Positions 34,519 to 43,639 of a stretch of 64,000 bases of DNA are shown here, piece after piece. The stretch spans positions 3,226,001-3,290,000 of the forward strand of contig NZ_CP119566.1 in the NCBI RefSeq assembly GCF_029277445.1. Direction: 5' to 3'. This DNA is from Pararhizobium qamdonense (GTDB taxonomy: Bacteria > Pseudomonadota > Alphaproteobacteria > Rhizobiales > Rhizobiaceae). Position numbers and translations under genes: made by a program. Below the pieces are notes generated by a model. The model was not told where the DNA came from, did not search any database, and saw only the letters and a list, made by a program, of their open reading frames with translations. Position 1 is the stretch's first letter. Each line of letters starts with the position of its first letter.

Positions 34519-35598
34519 ATGACGGACAAGCCCCAGCACGACGGCAATCAGGCCCAGAATGCCGCGATCCTGCTCAAGGTCGCCCAGACCATGGCCAAGC
34601 TTGGCGTTGCCGCCTTCCCGCGCAATTACGAACTGTTCTACGAGGCTCTGTCCGGCAACAATCCGCCGCTGACGCGCGCGGTTGCAGCGCTTGGCGCCCA
34701 TCCGCTGCAAAACCAGATCGAACAGATCGGCATCACATATCACCTCTCAGGTTTTGCCGCGATCGAAGCCGACGCCATCCGCGCCGATACCGCCCGCGCG
34801 ATCTGCGCCATCAGCCATGCGCTGACGGACAGCATCGCCAAGAAGGACGTCTTTGCCGCGATGCTGCGCGGCTTCATGTCACGTCTGGAAACCGATCCGG
34901 TCGCCGGCATGTCCGACTTCGCCGATGAGGCGGCGCGCCTGCGCGATGCGGTTGCGGTGTTCGAGCGTGAGGAGAAGGCTTTTGCTGGTGTGATGACCGA
35001 AACCGTGACGCAACTTGGCGGGATTGACAGCCAGATCGAGACGATGCGCAAGGCGGCGACCCGCGACCCCGTCACCGGCCTGCCCAACCGTATCGCCTTT
35101 TCCGCCAAGCTCACCGCACTTTATGACGACGGCAAGGCGACAGGGCCGGCGGCGCTGGCGCTCGTCACCGTCGAGGGCCTGCGCGAGATGGGCGAACGCC
35201 ATGGCGCCGCAACCGTCGAAAAAGCGCTGAAGAAGCTTGCACCGGAATTCCGCAAATCCGTGAAGAAAAACGATTTCGTCGCCCGTATCGGCACCGACGA
35301 GTTCGCCTTCGTCTTCCATGATGTCTCCGCTGACAATGCCGAGGCGATCGCGCAGCGGATCTGCACCTCGGTGGAAGGCGTGCAGGTTGCGCTGCCGAAC
35401 CGGGCGTTCACGACGCAGACCCTCTCGCTCTCCACCGGCATCGCCATGGCCTTTACCGCGTCCGGCGGCGTCGATCTGTTCACCCAGGCCGAGCTCGCGC
35501 TGCGGGCCGTGCGCAGCGGCGGCAAGCCGGGAACCCTGGTGTTTTCCGCTGCAATCGGTGGCCGGACGAAAAAAACCTACGCTCCGCAGGCCGCCTGA
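34519..35598 (+). CDS. GGDEF domain protein with GTDEF signature
   Basis: A 359-residue cytosolic protein with a helical N-terminal region (residues 1-175; LLKVAQTMAKLGVAAFPRNY near the start) and a C-terminal diguanylate cyclase domain from about residue 180 (RDPVTGLPNR at 182-191). The active-site loop is GTDEF at 258-262 instead of GGDEF, keeping Asp-Glu-Phe but replacing the second Gly; catalysis is possible but uncertain. No RxxD inhibitory site is apparent. The N-terminal region resembles the helical regulatory region of PleD-like rhizobial proteins only loosely. It precedes the ABC-F gene by 58 nt, possibly co-transcribed. Confidence 0.82.
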   Translation: MTDKPQHDGNQAQNAAILLKVAQTMAKLGVAAFPRNYELFYEALSGNNPPLTRAVAALGAHPLQNQIEQIGITYHLSGFAAIEADAIRADTARAICAISHALTDSIAKKDVFAAMLRGFMSRLETDPVAGMSDFADEAARLRDAVAVFEREEKAFAGVMTETVTQLGGIDSQIETMRKAATRDPVTGLPNRIAFSAKLTALYDDGKATGPAALALVTVEGLREMGERHGAATVEKALKKLAPEFRKSVKKNDFVARIGTDEFAFVFHDVSADNAEAIAQRICTSVEGVQVALPNRAFTTQTLSLSTGIAMAFTASGGVDLFTQAELALRAVRSGGKPGTLVFSAAIGGRTKKTYAPQAA

Positions 35599-35656
35599 CC
35601 CTGCTGCAGCGCGGCAAAGCCTTGCCTTCTCGCCTGAGTTCGGCCAAAACGCGGCC

Positions 35657-37546
35657 ATGATCACGCTCAATAATCTTTCGGCCCGCATCGTCGGACGCCT
35701 TCTCATCGACCAGGCCAGTGTCGCGCTGCCGGCCGGCATCAAAGCTGGCCTCGTCGGCAAGAATGGCGCCGGCAAATCGACCCTGTTCAAAATCATCACC
35801 GGCGACATGGAAGCCGAGACCGGTTCGGTGTCGATCCCGAAGAATGCCCGCATCGGCCAGGTGGCGCAGGAAGCCCCAGGCACCGAGGAGCCGCTGATCG
35901 AGATCGTGCTGAAAGCCGACAAGGAGCGCGAGGCGCTTCTGGCCGAAGCCGAGACCGCCACCGACCCGCACCGGATCGCCGATATTCACATGCGGCTTGC
36001 CGATATCCAGGCGCATTCGGCCGAATCGCGCGCCGCCAGCATTCTCGCCGGCCTCGGCTTCGATGCCGCCGCGCAGTTGCGCCCGGCCTCGTCCTTTTCC
36101 GGCGGCTGGCGCATGCGCGTGGCGCTGGCGGCGGTGCTGTTTTCCGAGCCGGATCTGCTGCTTCTCGACGAGCCGACCAACTATCTCGACCTGGAAGGCA
36201 CGCTCTGGCTTGAGGATTATATCAGCAAATATCCGCACACGGTCATCATCATCAGCCATGACCGCGACCTCCTGAACACCGCCGTCAACGCCATCATCCA
36301 TCTCGACCAGCAGAAGCTGACCTTCTATCGCGGCTCCTACGACCAGTTCGAGCGCCAGCGCGCCGAGGCGATGGAATTGCAGACCAAGGCCAAGGTCAAG
36401 AACGATGCGGCGCGCAAGCATCTGCAGGCCTTCATCGACCGCTTCAAGGCCAAGGCTTCCAAGGCAAGGCAGGCGCAGAGCCGCGTCAAAGCACTGGAGC
36501 GCATGGGCACGGTTTCGGCCGTGATTGAAGATCACGTCCAGGGCTTCAAGTTCCCTGATCCGGAAAAGGAAGCCGCCTCGCCGATCATTGCGTTGGAACA
36601 CGGCACCGTCGGCTATACGCCGGGCAAGCCGATCCTGCAGCACCTGTCGCTGCGCATCGATACCGACGACCGCATCGCGCTGCTCGGCTCGAACGGCAAC
36701 GGCAAGTCCACCTTTGCCAAGCTGATCTCCGGCCGCCTGCCCGCCACGGGCGGCTCGGTCCAGACGGCGCCGGGCCTCAAGATCGGCTTCTTTGCCCAGC
36801 ACCAGCTCGACGACCTGATCCCCGAACATGATGCCGTCGAGCATGTGCGCCAGCGCATGCCCGGTGCCACCGAAGGCAAGGTGCGCGCCCGCGTCGCCCA
36901 GATGGGCCTTGCGACCGCCAAGATGAGCACGCCCGCCAAAGACCTTTCCGGCGGCGAAAAGGCCCGGCTGCTGATGGGCCTTGCCGCCTTCGATGCGCCG
37001 AACCTTCTGATCCTCGACGAACCGACCAACCATCTGGATATTGACAGCCGCAACGCGCTGATCCAGGCGCTGAACGAATATACCGGCGCCGTCATCCTGA
37101 TCTCACATGACCGCCACCTGATCGAGGCGACCGCCGACCGGCTGTGGCTGGTCAAGGACGGCACCGTCTCAAACTATGACGGCGACCTTGAGGATTACCG
37201 CTCCACCATTGTCCAGAGCTCCAAGGGCAAGGGCGGCAAGGCCAAGGGCAATGGCGGCGAGGAGCAACTGAGCAAGGCCGAGCAGCGCAAGGCCAATGCC
37301 GACAAGCGCGCCACCTTCGCGCCCTTGAAGAAAAAGATCAACGATGTCGAATCCTTGACGGCAAAACTGAACAAACAGATTCAAGCCCTCGACAAGGAAC
37401 TCGAAGACCAGGACCTCTACGACAAGTTCCCCGACAAGGCCGCAGCCAAGGTCAAGGAACGCGCCGAAACCGTCGCCAAACTCGCCAAGGCCGAGGAACA
37501 CTGGATGGAACTGTCCAGCCAATACGAAGAGGCGATGGCGAGCTGA
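35657..37546 (+). CDS. ABC-F family ATP-binding protein
   Basis: A 629-residue soluble protein with two ABC ATPase domains in one chain and no membrane segments. Walker A loops are LVGKNGAGKST (about residue 35) and LLGSNGNGKST; signature motifs are FSGGWRMRVAL and LSGGEKARLLM; Walker B boxes are LLLLDEPTNYLDLE and LLILDEPTNHLDID. The inter-domain linker is Lys/Arg-rich (RFKAKASKARQAQSRVKAL) and the C-terminus is a coiled coil. ABC-F proteins act on ribosomes; the exact subtype (YheS-like or other) is not resolved. Confidence 0.92.
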   Translation: MITLNNLSARIVGRLLIDQASVALPAGIKAGLVGKNGAGKSTLFKIITGDMEAETGSVSIPKNARIGQVAQEAPGTEEPLIEIVLKADKEREALLAEAETATDPHRIADIHMRLADIQAHSAESRAASILAGLGFDAAAQLRPASSFSGGWRMRVALAAVLFSEPDLLLLDEPTNYLDLEGTLWLEDYISKYPHTVIIISHDRDLLNTAVNAIIHLDQQKLTFYRGSYDQFERQRAEAMELQTKAKVKNDAARKHLQAFIDRFKAKASKARQAQSRVKALERMGTVSAVIEDHVQGFKFPDPEKEAASPIIALEHGTVGYTPGKPILQHLSLRIDTDDRIALLGSNGNGKSTFAKLISGRLPATGGSVQTAPGLKIGFFAQHQLDDLIPEHDAVEHVRQRMPGATEGKVRARVAQMGLATAKMSTPAKDLSGGEKARLLMGLAAFDAPNLLILDEPTNHLDIDSRNALIQALNEYTGAVILISHDRHLIEATADRLWLVKDGTVSNYDGDLEDYRSTIVQSSKGKGGKAKGNGGEEQLSKAEQRKANADKRATFAPLKKKINDVESLTAKLNKQIQALDKELEDQDLYDKFPDKAAAKVKERAETVAKLAKAEEHWMELSSQYEEAMAS

Positions 37547-37674
37547 TTGATATCGGCGGCCCGCCGGACTTTGCCTATTTCGTCGTCTTTCCGCCCGGCA
37601 CCATGCAAAATCCGCTGGCTGCGCGTTTTATTGGCTGGCTGCACAGCGAGGCGCAGACGCGAGCGATCGTCTGA

Positions 37675-38577
37675 TCAGGCGGCGGCCCGCTTGCGCGCCG
37701 GGATCGTCATGGCCGCGACGCCGGTGATGACGCAGGCAAGGCCGATGAGGGCCGTGCTGCTGATGGTTTCGCCGAGAAAGACAACACCGATCGCCACGCC
37801 GATGGGGACGCGCAGATAGGCCTGCGCCGTCGTGCCGACCGAGCCCAGCGTGTGCACCAGCCGGAAATAGATGACGAAGGCGAGTGCCGTCGAAAAGACC
37901 GAGAGACCGAGCAAGGCGAGGATCGAGGCTGTAGACGGCGCCAATGTCCATGGCCGGTCGATAATGAGGCTGAGCGGTATCAGGATAATCGCGCCGCAGA
38001 TCAGCGAGCCTGCGGCCGGCATCATCGGATCAAGCGACTTGAAGCCACGGCCGAAGATGGCGGCGCCTGCATAGCAGATCGTCGCTGCCACGATCGCAAG
38101 CTGGGCCGGCAGCTGGTCGCCGGCGCCGTGCAGCGCTTCCAGGCCGACCACGAGGGTAATCCCTGCAATTCCAGCGGCGACGCCGAAGAGCTTGCGTCCC
38201 GTCACGGGTTCATGGCGCGTCAACAGCGCTGTCAGCAGAAAGGCGAAGATCGGGGTGGTCGAATTGAGGATTGCAGCCAGCCCCGCATCCACGGTTTTTT
38301 CCGCCCAGGCGATCAGCGTGAAGGGGATGGCGCTGTTTAGACAGGCTTGAACCAGGAACCGGCCCCAGACCGCCTTGTCCTTCGGCAGGGACAGCCCGCG
38401 AAAGCGCAGGACCGCCAGCAGGAGCAGGCCGGCGATCAGGGTGCGGGTGGCAATCAACGTGATCGGCGCGATGGTCTCCACGCCGATCTTGATGAAGGTG
38501 TAGGAGGCGCCCCAGAGCGTTGCGAGCGCCAGAAGCAGCGCCAGTTCTTTTTTCAGGTTTATCGGGTCCGGTGTCAT
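37675..38577 (-). CDS. EamA/DMT superfamily transporter
   Basis: A 300-residue membrane protein with ten predicted hydrophobic segments in two EamA repeats, of the drug/metabolite transporter superfamily. The first repeat begins LLALATLWGASYTFIKIGVE; the second ends with the typical VFLGETISSTALIGL segment. C-terminus is basic (RKRAAA). A similar but distinct EamA gene lies 118 nt upstream on the same strand. Substrate unknown, presumably efflux of small metabolites. Confidence 0.88.
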   Translation of the reverse strand: MTPDPINLKKELALLLALATLWGASYTFIKIGVETIAPITLIATRTLIAGLLLLAVLRFRGLSLPKDKAVWGRFLVQACLNSAIPFTLIAWAEKTVDAGLAAILNSTTPIFAFLLTALLTRHEPVTGRKLFGVAAGIAGITLVVGLEALHGAGDQLPAQLAIVAATICYAGAAIFGRGFKSLDPMMPAAGSLICGAIILIPLSLIIDRPWTLAPSTASILALLGLSVFSTALAFVIYFRLVHTLGSVGTTAQAYLRVPIGVAIGVVFLGETISSTALIGLACVITGVAAMTIPARKRAAA

Positions 38578-38695
38578 GATCGACTCGCATCAGGGGATTG
38601 CCATTCTCCATCCTGCTATAGCGAGCTAACCGCCGATATGCTTCGATGAAGACCGAAGTGTCGATACTCTCTTGGGGAAAATCTCCGCCGCCGGT

Positions 38696-39559
38696 CTAGC
38701 GGGCAAATTTTCGCGCAGCGGCAACGCAGAGGATGACGGCGAGCGTGACCACCAGCATCATCGGGCTTACCGGTTCATGCAAAAGGGTTGCTGCCAGCGC
38801 AAGGCCAAAGAACGGCTGCAGCAGTTGCAACTGCCCGACGGCGGCGATGCCGCCCTGCACGAGGCCGCGATACCAGAAGATGAAGCCGATCAGCATGCTG
38901 AACAGCGAGACATAGGCAAGACCGAGCCAGGCCGGCAGCGCCACATCGGAGAAAGCCTGCGGCCTGAAGGCGACTGAGAGGGCAATCATCACCGGCAGTG
39001 AAATGACGAGCGCCCAGGAGATCACTTGCCAGCCGCCCAGCGTGCGCGACAGCCTTGCCCCTTCGGCATAGCCGAGGCCGCAGACGATGATCGCCGCCAG
39101 CATCAGCCCGTCGCCGAGCGGCGACGACGCGCCGCCTTGCATCAGGGCAAAGCCGGCCACCAGCGCGCTGCCAAGCGCCGAAAACAGCCAGAATGCCGGC
39201 TTTGGCCGCTCGCCGCCGCGCAGCACGCCGAAGATCGCCGTCGAGAGCGGAAGCAGGCCGATGAAGACGATGGAATGGGCCGAGGTGACGTGCTGCAGCG
39301 CCAGCGCCGTCAACAGCGGAAACCCAAGGACCACGCCGAGCGCCACCACCACGAGCGAGACGATATCGGCGCGCGAGGGGCGCTTCTGGCGGAAGGCGAG
39401 CAGCAGGCACAGCGCCAGCAGACCGGCAATCGCCGCGCGCGCCACCGTCAGGAAGACCGGGTCGAGCTGCATGACCGCGACGCGGGTGGCCGGCAGCGAG
39501 CCGCTGAAGATCACCACGCCGATCAATCCGTTGATCCATCCGCTCGCCATCCGGTCCAT
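38696..39559 (-). CDS. EamA/DMT superfamily transporter
   Basis: A 287-residue protein with ten hydrophobic segments and two EamA repeats (first: WINGLIGVVIFSGSLPATRV; second ends LLHEPVSPMMLVVTLAVIL). A strong AAGGAG site lies 7 nt before the ATG at 39559; an open frame extends further upstream but lacks a site. It is divergent from a MocR-type regulator with an 18-bp palindrome in the 82-nt gap, so it is the likely target of that regulator. Substrate unknown; a link to amino acid or vitamin B6-derived compounds would fit a MocR partner but is inference. Confidence 0.88.
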   Translation of the reverse strand: MDRMASGWINGLIGVVIFSGSLPATRVAVMQLDPVFLTVARAAIAGLLALCLLLAFRQKRPSRADIVSLVVVALGVVLGFPLLTALALQHVTSAHSIVFIGLLPLSTAIFGVLRGGERPKPAFWLFSALGSALVAGFALMQGGASSPLGDGLMLAAIIVCGLGYAEGARLSRTLGGWQVISWALVISLPVMIALSVAFRPQAFSDVALPAWLGLAYVSLFSMLIGFIFWYRGLVQGGIAAVGQLQLLQPFFGLALAATLLHEPVSPMMLVVTLAVILCVAAARKFAR

Positions 39560-39622
39560 GTCATGCTCCTTCGTTGCACCCTTATCGGCGGGAGCGGCTG
39601 GCAACACCAGCGACAGTCATGT

Positions 39623-39640
39623 ACAGTTTGGCAAAACTGT
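39623..39640. promoter_or_regulatory. 18-bp palindrome between EamA and MocR genes
   Basis: ACAGTTT (39623-39629) and AAACTGT (39634-39640) are exact inverted copies separated by GGCA in the short gap between divergent starts. It ends two bases before the MocR ATG, so a bound regulator would block that gene as well as affect the transporter. Confidence 0.55.
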
Positions 39641-39641
39641 T

Positions 39642-41078
39642 ATGGTATCGGATCACATACAGATGCTCGACGATGTACAGAATGGCACCCGGATCGCCAC
39701 AGTGATTGCCACGATCCGGCAGCGCATTGCCGGCCGCAGCCTGACGGCAGGCGACAAGCTGCCATCGATCCGGGCTTTGGCGCGCAGCCTTCAGCTGTCC
39801 ACTTCCACCGTGGTCGAAGCCTATGACCGCCTGGCCGCCGAGGGCGTGATCCAGGCGCGCGCGGGCTCGGGCTTCTACGTGGCAAGCCAGGCGGCACCGC
39901 TTGCCCTGTCGGAAATCGGCCCGAAGCTGGACCGGGCGGTCGATCCCTTCTGGGTCTCGCGGCAGTCGCTGGAGGCGGCGAACGCCGATCTGAAACCTGG
40001 ATGCGGCTGGCTGCCGCCCTCCTGGCTTCCGGACGACGGCATGCGCCGCGCCTTGCGGACGTTATCGCGCACCGAGGGCGCGTCGCTTGCCGACTACGGC
40101 ACGCCGCTCGGCCTGCCGCCGTTGCGCCAGCTGATCGCGCGCCGGATGGGCGAGCACGGCATCGACGCATCGCCGGACCAGATCATGCTGACCGAATCGG
40201 GCACGCAGGCGCTCGATCTCCTGTGCCGGTTTCTGCTCGAGCCCGGCGATACCGTTCTGGTGGACGATCCCTGCTACTTCAATTTCCACGCTCTCTTGCG
40301 CGCCCATCGCGCCCATATCGTCAGCGTCGCCTATACGCCGAGCGGCCCGGATATCGAGCAGTTCGCCACGGTCTTGAGCGAACACAAACCGCGGCTCTAC
40401 ATCACCAATTCCGCCATCCACAACCCGACCGGGGCGGTGCTCTCTCCGGTGACGGCGCACCGGGTGCTGAAACTGGCCGAACAGGCGGGGCTGACCATCA
40501 TCGAAGACGATATCTTTGCCGATTTCGAGCATGCCGCTGCCCCAAGGCTTGCCGCCTTCGACGGCCTTGAGCGCGTCATTCATATCGGCAGCTTCTCCAA
40601 GACCCTGTCGGCTTCGGCGCGCTGCGGCTTCATTGCGGCCCGGCCGGACTGGATCGAGGGGCTGACCGACCTGAAGATCGCCACCACATTCGGCGGCGGC
40701 CGTCTAACGGCTGAACTGGTGCTCAACGTGCTGCGCGACGGCAGTTACCGCAAGCATATGGAAGGGCTGCGCCTGCGGCTTTCGCGCGCCATGACCGATG
40801 TCAATGCCCGCCTGAAAAACCTCGGGCTCGAATCCTGGATCGAACCGCAGGCCGGGATGTTCTTATGGGCAAGGCTGCCGGACGGGCTCGATTCGGCCGA
40901 GATCGCCCGGCAGGCGCTCATGGACAATATCGTGCTCGCTCCCGGCAACGTCTTCAGCCTGTCGCAATCGGCAGCCGGCTTCCTGCGGTTCAATGTCTCG
41001 CAATCCCAGGACAACCGCATCTTCGAGGTCCTGCGCAAGGCGATGGCCCGCAAGCCCGACATGGCCGCAGCAATATAG
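39642..41078 (+). CDS. MocR/PdxR-type GntR regulator with aminotransferase domain
   Basis: A 478-residue regulator of the MocR group. Residues about 15-75 are a GntR winged helix (DKLPSIRALARSLQLSTSTV, then EAYDRLAAEGVIQARAGSGF), and residues 110-478 a class I aminotransferase fold that binds PLP; the Schiff-base Lys lies in GSFSKTLSASARCG. The Asn-Pro-Thr-Gly motif is present in IHNPTGAVLS. There is no clear ribosome site before the ATG, so a later in-frame ATG (MLDDVQNG) cannot be excluded. It is divergent from the EamA exporter across a palindrome. Confidence 0.9.
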   Translation: MVSDHIQMLDDVQNGTRIATVIATIRQRIAGRSLTAGDKLPSIRALARSLQLSTSTVVEAYDRLAAEGVIQARAGSGFYVASQAAPLALSEIGPKLDRAVDPFWVSRQSLEAANADLKPGCGWLPPSWLPDDGMRRALRTLSRTEGASLADYGTPLGLPPLRQLIARRMGEHGIDASPDQIMLTESGTQALDLLCRFLLEPGDTVLVDDPCYFNFHALLRAHRAHIVSVAYTPSGPDIEQFATVLSEHKPRLYITNSAIHNPTGAVLSPVTAHRVLKLAEQAGLTIIEDDIFADFEHAAAPRLAAFDGLERVIHIGSFSKTLSASARCGFIAARPDWIEGLTDLKIATTFGGGRLTAELVLNVLRDGSYRKHMEGLRLRLSRAMTDVNARLKNLGLESWIEPQAGMFLWARLPDGLDSAEIARQALMDNIVLAPGNVFSLSQSAAGFLRFNVSQSQDNRIFEVLRKAMARKPDMAAAI

Positions 41079-41086
41079 CGAATTGC

Positions 41087-41929
41087 CTAGCCCAGTTCGA
41101 AGGTCGTGATCCCGTAGATCTGGCCGATCGGCAATTCCGGCACCGGGCCGCGATACATCCGCGCCGTTTCAAACACGGGTTTCAGATTATAGCGGTCGCA
41201 GAGCGCGCGGGCTGCGGCGTTCGGCTCGGGAATATCGAGAAAGACCTGGCCGCCGCCAACGCTGGTCACCAGTTTGCGGAAGATCAGGTCGGCATTCGTT
41301 TCACTGTCGGCAAAGAGCGGCCCGATCTTGTGGCCTTCGCGGCAGGCGCGGATGGTGCCGTAGCCCAGGATCTCGGAATTGCGCAGCAGGGCGAAACTTT
41401 CGCGGCTGTCCATGGCTTTCAGCCATTCCCGCAGAAACGCGTCCCGGCGCGCCGGATTGAACCTTGTATCATAGTCGGCGAGCATCGGCACCAGAACCGG
41501 CGAGACCGAGACCAGTTCGGTGCCGGGCGGCTCGGTGCATTGCACCTCACCGCCATAGCGGAAATTGGCATGGGCATAGACGAAACCGGACTTGCGGTAC
41601 GTGTCCTGCTGTGCCACCACGCCATCCAGCCCGACCGTCCGGCTGCCAGCTTCCACAAGCGCCCTTTGCCACAGCGCCAGACCGATCCCCTGCCCGCGAA
41701 AATCCGGATGGACCATGTAGAACCCGAGAAACGCATAGGTCTCATCATAGCGCACCAGCGACAGGGCAGCCGCCATGATGCCATCTTCCTCGGCAATCCA
41801 ATAGCCGTCCGGATCCGCCGCCCAGAAGGCCGGCGCATCGTCGAGACCGGGGTTCCAGCCCTCCCTGGCTGCCCAGTCGATCAGGACATCGAGATCGGCG
41901 CGGCTGGCTTTTCGGATGATCGGGGGCAT
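41087..41929 (-). CDS. GNAT N-acetyltransferase with C-terminal second domain
   Basis: A 280-residue protein. The N-terminal half is a GNAT domain (IRKASRADLDVLIDWAAREG, the loop HPDFRGQGIGLALWQRAL, about 75-95). The C-terminal half (from about 150) resembles the second acetyltransferase-like domain found in YitH-type proteins (EILGYGTIRACREGHKIGPL). An AGGAG lies 5 nt before the chosen ATG at 41929. It is tail to tail with the MocR gene (8 nt apart) and divergent from the dehydrogenase gene. Acceptor unknown. Confidence 0.85.
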   Translation of the reverse strand: MPPIIRKASRADLDVLIDWAAREGWNPGLDDAPAFWAADPDGYWIAEEDGIMAAALSLVRYDETYAFLGFYMVHPDFRGQGIGLALWQRALVEAGSRTVGLDGVVAQQDTYRKSGFVYAHANFRYGGEVQCTEPPGTELVSVSPVLVPMLADYDTRFNPARRDAFLREWLKAMDSRESFALLRNSEILGYGTIRACREGHKIGPLFADSETNADLIFRKLVTSVGGGQVFLDIPEPNAAARALCDRYNLKPVFETARMYRGPVPELPIGQIYGITTFELG

Positions 41930-42105
41930 GGAGACTCCTGTTTGACAATGCAGACTACCCAAATAGCGCAGCTTGGCTATTGTCCACCACCCGCAATGAC
42001 GATTGTCGGCCGTTCGCCGTTGACAGCCATCGACAGCCGCTTGCCCGCAATCGACTTTCTGCTACAAAAGCCCACCATAAAAGTCATACAAATCGAGCGA
42101 AGCAC

Positions 42106-43032
42106 ATGAGCCCCATCCATATCTCGATCGTCGGCGTCGGCAAGATCGTCCGCGACCAGCATCTTCCTTCCATCGCCAAGAATGCGGATTACAAGCTGAT
42201 CGCCGCCGCCAGCCGTCACGGCGTCGTCGATGGCATCGACAATTTCAAGTCGATCGAGGCGATGCTGGAAGCGGTCCCGGAAATCGATGCGGTCTCGCTC
42301 TGCATGCCGCCGCAGTTCCGCTATGCCGCCGCCCGCACGGCGCTCGAAGCTGGCAAGCATGTCTTTCTGGAAAAGCCGCCGGGCGCGACGCTAAGCGAAG
42401 TCGCCGACCTGCAGGCGCTGGCCGATCAGAAGGGCCTGTCGCTGTTTGCCAGCTGGCATTCGCGCTATGCGCCGGCCGTCGAAGCCGCAAAGGCGTTCCT
42501 TGCCTCGACGACGATCAACGACGTCAAGGTGATCTGGAAGGAAGACGTGCGCCACTGGCATCCGAACCAGGACTGGATCTGGGCTGCCGGCGGCCTTGGC
42601 GTCTTCGATCCCGGCATCAACGCCCTGTCGATCGTCACGCATATCCTGCCCAACCCGCTGTTCATCACCGCAGCGACGCTGGAATTCCCGGAAAACCGCG
42701 ACGCGCCGATTGCCGCCTCGATCGTGTTTACCGATGCCAACAACCTGCCTGTTTCGGCAGAATTCGACTGGCGCCAGACGGGCCACCAGAGCTGGGACAT
42801 CGTCGCCGAAACCGATGCCGGCATGATGGTTCTGGCCGAAGGCGGCGCCAAGCTCTCGATCGATGGCAAGCTGGTGCATGACGAGCCGGAACAGGAATAC
42901 CCTGCGCTCTACGGCCGCTTTGCCGATATCATCAAGGCGAAAACATCCGACGTCGATCTGGCGCCGCTGCGGCATGTGGCAGACGCCTTCATGCTCGGAC
43001 GGCGCAAGTTCGTGGACGCGTTCTTCGATTGA
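42106..43032 (+). CDS. gal: D-galactose/L-arabinose 1-dehydrogenase-type Gfo/Idh/MocA oxidoreductase
   Basis: A 308-residue NAD(P)-dependent sugar dehydrogenase of the Gfo/Idh/MocA family. The Rossmann motif is ISIVGVGKIVRDQHLP (about 5-20), and EKPPGATLSEV carries the catalytic Lys-Pro-Pro. The segment AGGLGVFDPGINALSIVTH and the WHSRYAPAVEAAK region closely resemble the Pseudomonas galactose 1-dehydrogenase sequence as I recall it. It would oxidise galactose (or arabinose) to the lactone, the first step of the De Ley-Doudoroff-type route. Specificity is not proven by sequence. The start at 42106 directly precedes the Rossmann strand. Confidence 0.82.
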   Translation: MSPIHISIVGVGKIVRDQHLPSIAKNADYKLIAAASRHGVVDGIDNFKSIEAMLEAVPEIDAVSLCMPPQFRYAAARTALEAGKHVFLEKPPGATLSEVADLQALADQKGLSLFASWHSRYAPAVEAAKAFLASTTINDVKVIWKEDVRHWHPNQDWIWAAGGLGVFDPGINALSIVTHILPNPLFITAATLEFPENRDAPIAASIVFTDANNLPVSAEFDWRQTGHQSWDIVAETDAGMMVLAEGGAKLSIDGKLVHDEPEQEYPALYGRFADIIKAKTSDVDLAPLRHVADAFMLGRRKFVDAFFD

Positions 43033-43051
43033 GCCTGTCGATATGATTTTG

Positions 43052-43087
43052 AAGGCCGCGCATGTTTTCGTGCGCGGCCTTTTTTTG
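43052..43087 (+). terminator. intrinsic terminator after the dehydrogenase
   Basis: AGGCCGCGCA (43053-43062) pairs with TGCGCGGCCT (43071-43080), with an 8-nt loop and a run of seven T (43080-43086). Confidence 0.93.
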
Positions 43088-43181
43088 CCGCTTACAAATC
43101 TTGAATAAGTTTGTCGGCAAGAGCGATAATCCACTCTCCGTCATCTTCGCTTCGAATTGAACCCGACGCTTTTAGGAGGCT

Positions 43182-43631
43182 CTACGCCTTCTTCACCCAA
43201 CGCCCATCCTGGTTCTGCTGCCAGTAGGTCAGCGCATGCCCCTCGCCCTTCAGCACCTTCCAGTGCGCCCGCGCGCCTTCCAGCTGGGCCTGGTCGTAGC
43301 CATCGAACATGAACACCACACGCTCGTAATCACCAACCGGCGGCGGCGTCGCGCCGTCGATGATGAAGCGGACGGTGGCGTTGTTGCCGTTATCGCCGCC
43401 TGCGGTCAAAAGAATCGGCTGGTCGGCGGAAAATTCCGTGGCATCCGTGCCGTGCGGCAGGAAACTGTCGTCGCGATAGGTCCACAGATGCGTGTCGAGC
43501 ATGTCGCGGCGCTCGTCCCCCGCCGTCTGCACGGCGACGCGCCAGCCCCGCCCGACACAACGGTCGAGCAAGGGTGGCAGCGCGTCTTCGAGCTTGGATT
43601 CCGTCAGGTGGTAGAACAGGATTTCGGTCAC
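43182..43631 (-). CDS. holC: DNA polymerase III chi subunit
   Basis: A 149-residue HolC that joins the clamp loader to SSB. It has the family features: MTEILFYHLTESKLEDALPP at the start, then LLDRCVGRGWRVAVQT, a THLWTYRDDSFLPHG segment, and the C-terminal FDGYDQAQLEGARAHWKVLK. Length is typical of alphaproteobacteria. It follows pepA by 8 nt on the same strand, a common rhizobial pairing, so the two are co-transcribed. Confidence 0.93.
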   Translation of the reverse strand: MTEILFYHLTESKLEDALPPLLDRCVGRGWRVAVQTAGDERRDMLDTHLWTYRDDSFLPHGTDATEFSADQPILLTAGGDNGNNATVRFIIDGATPPPVGDYERVVFMFDGYDQAQLEGARAHWKVLKGEGHALTYWQQNQDGRWVKKA

Positions 43632-43639
43632 GTTGCGAG

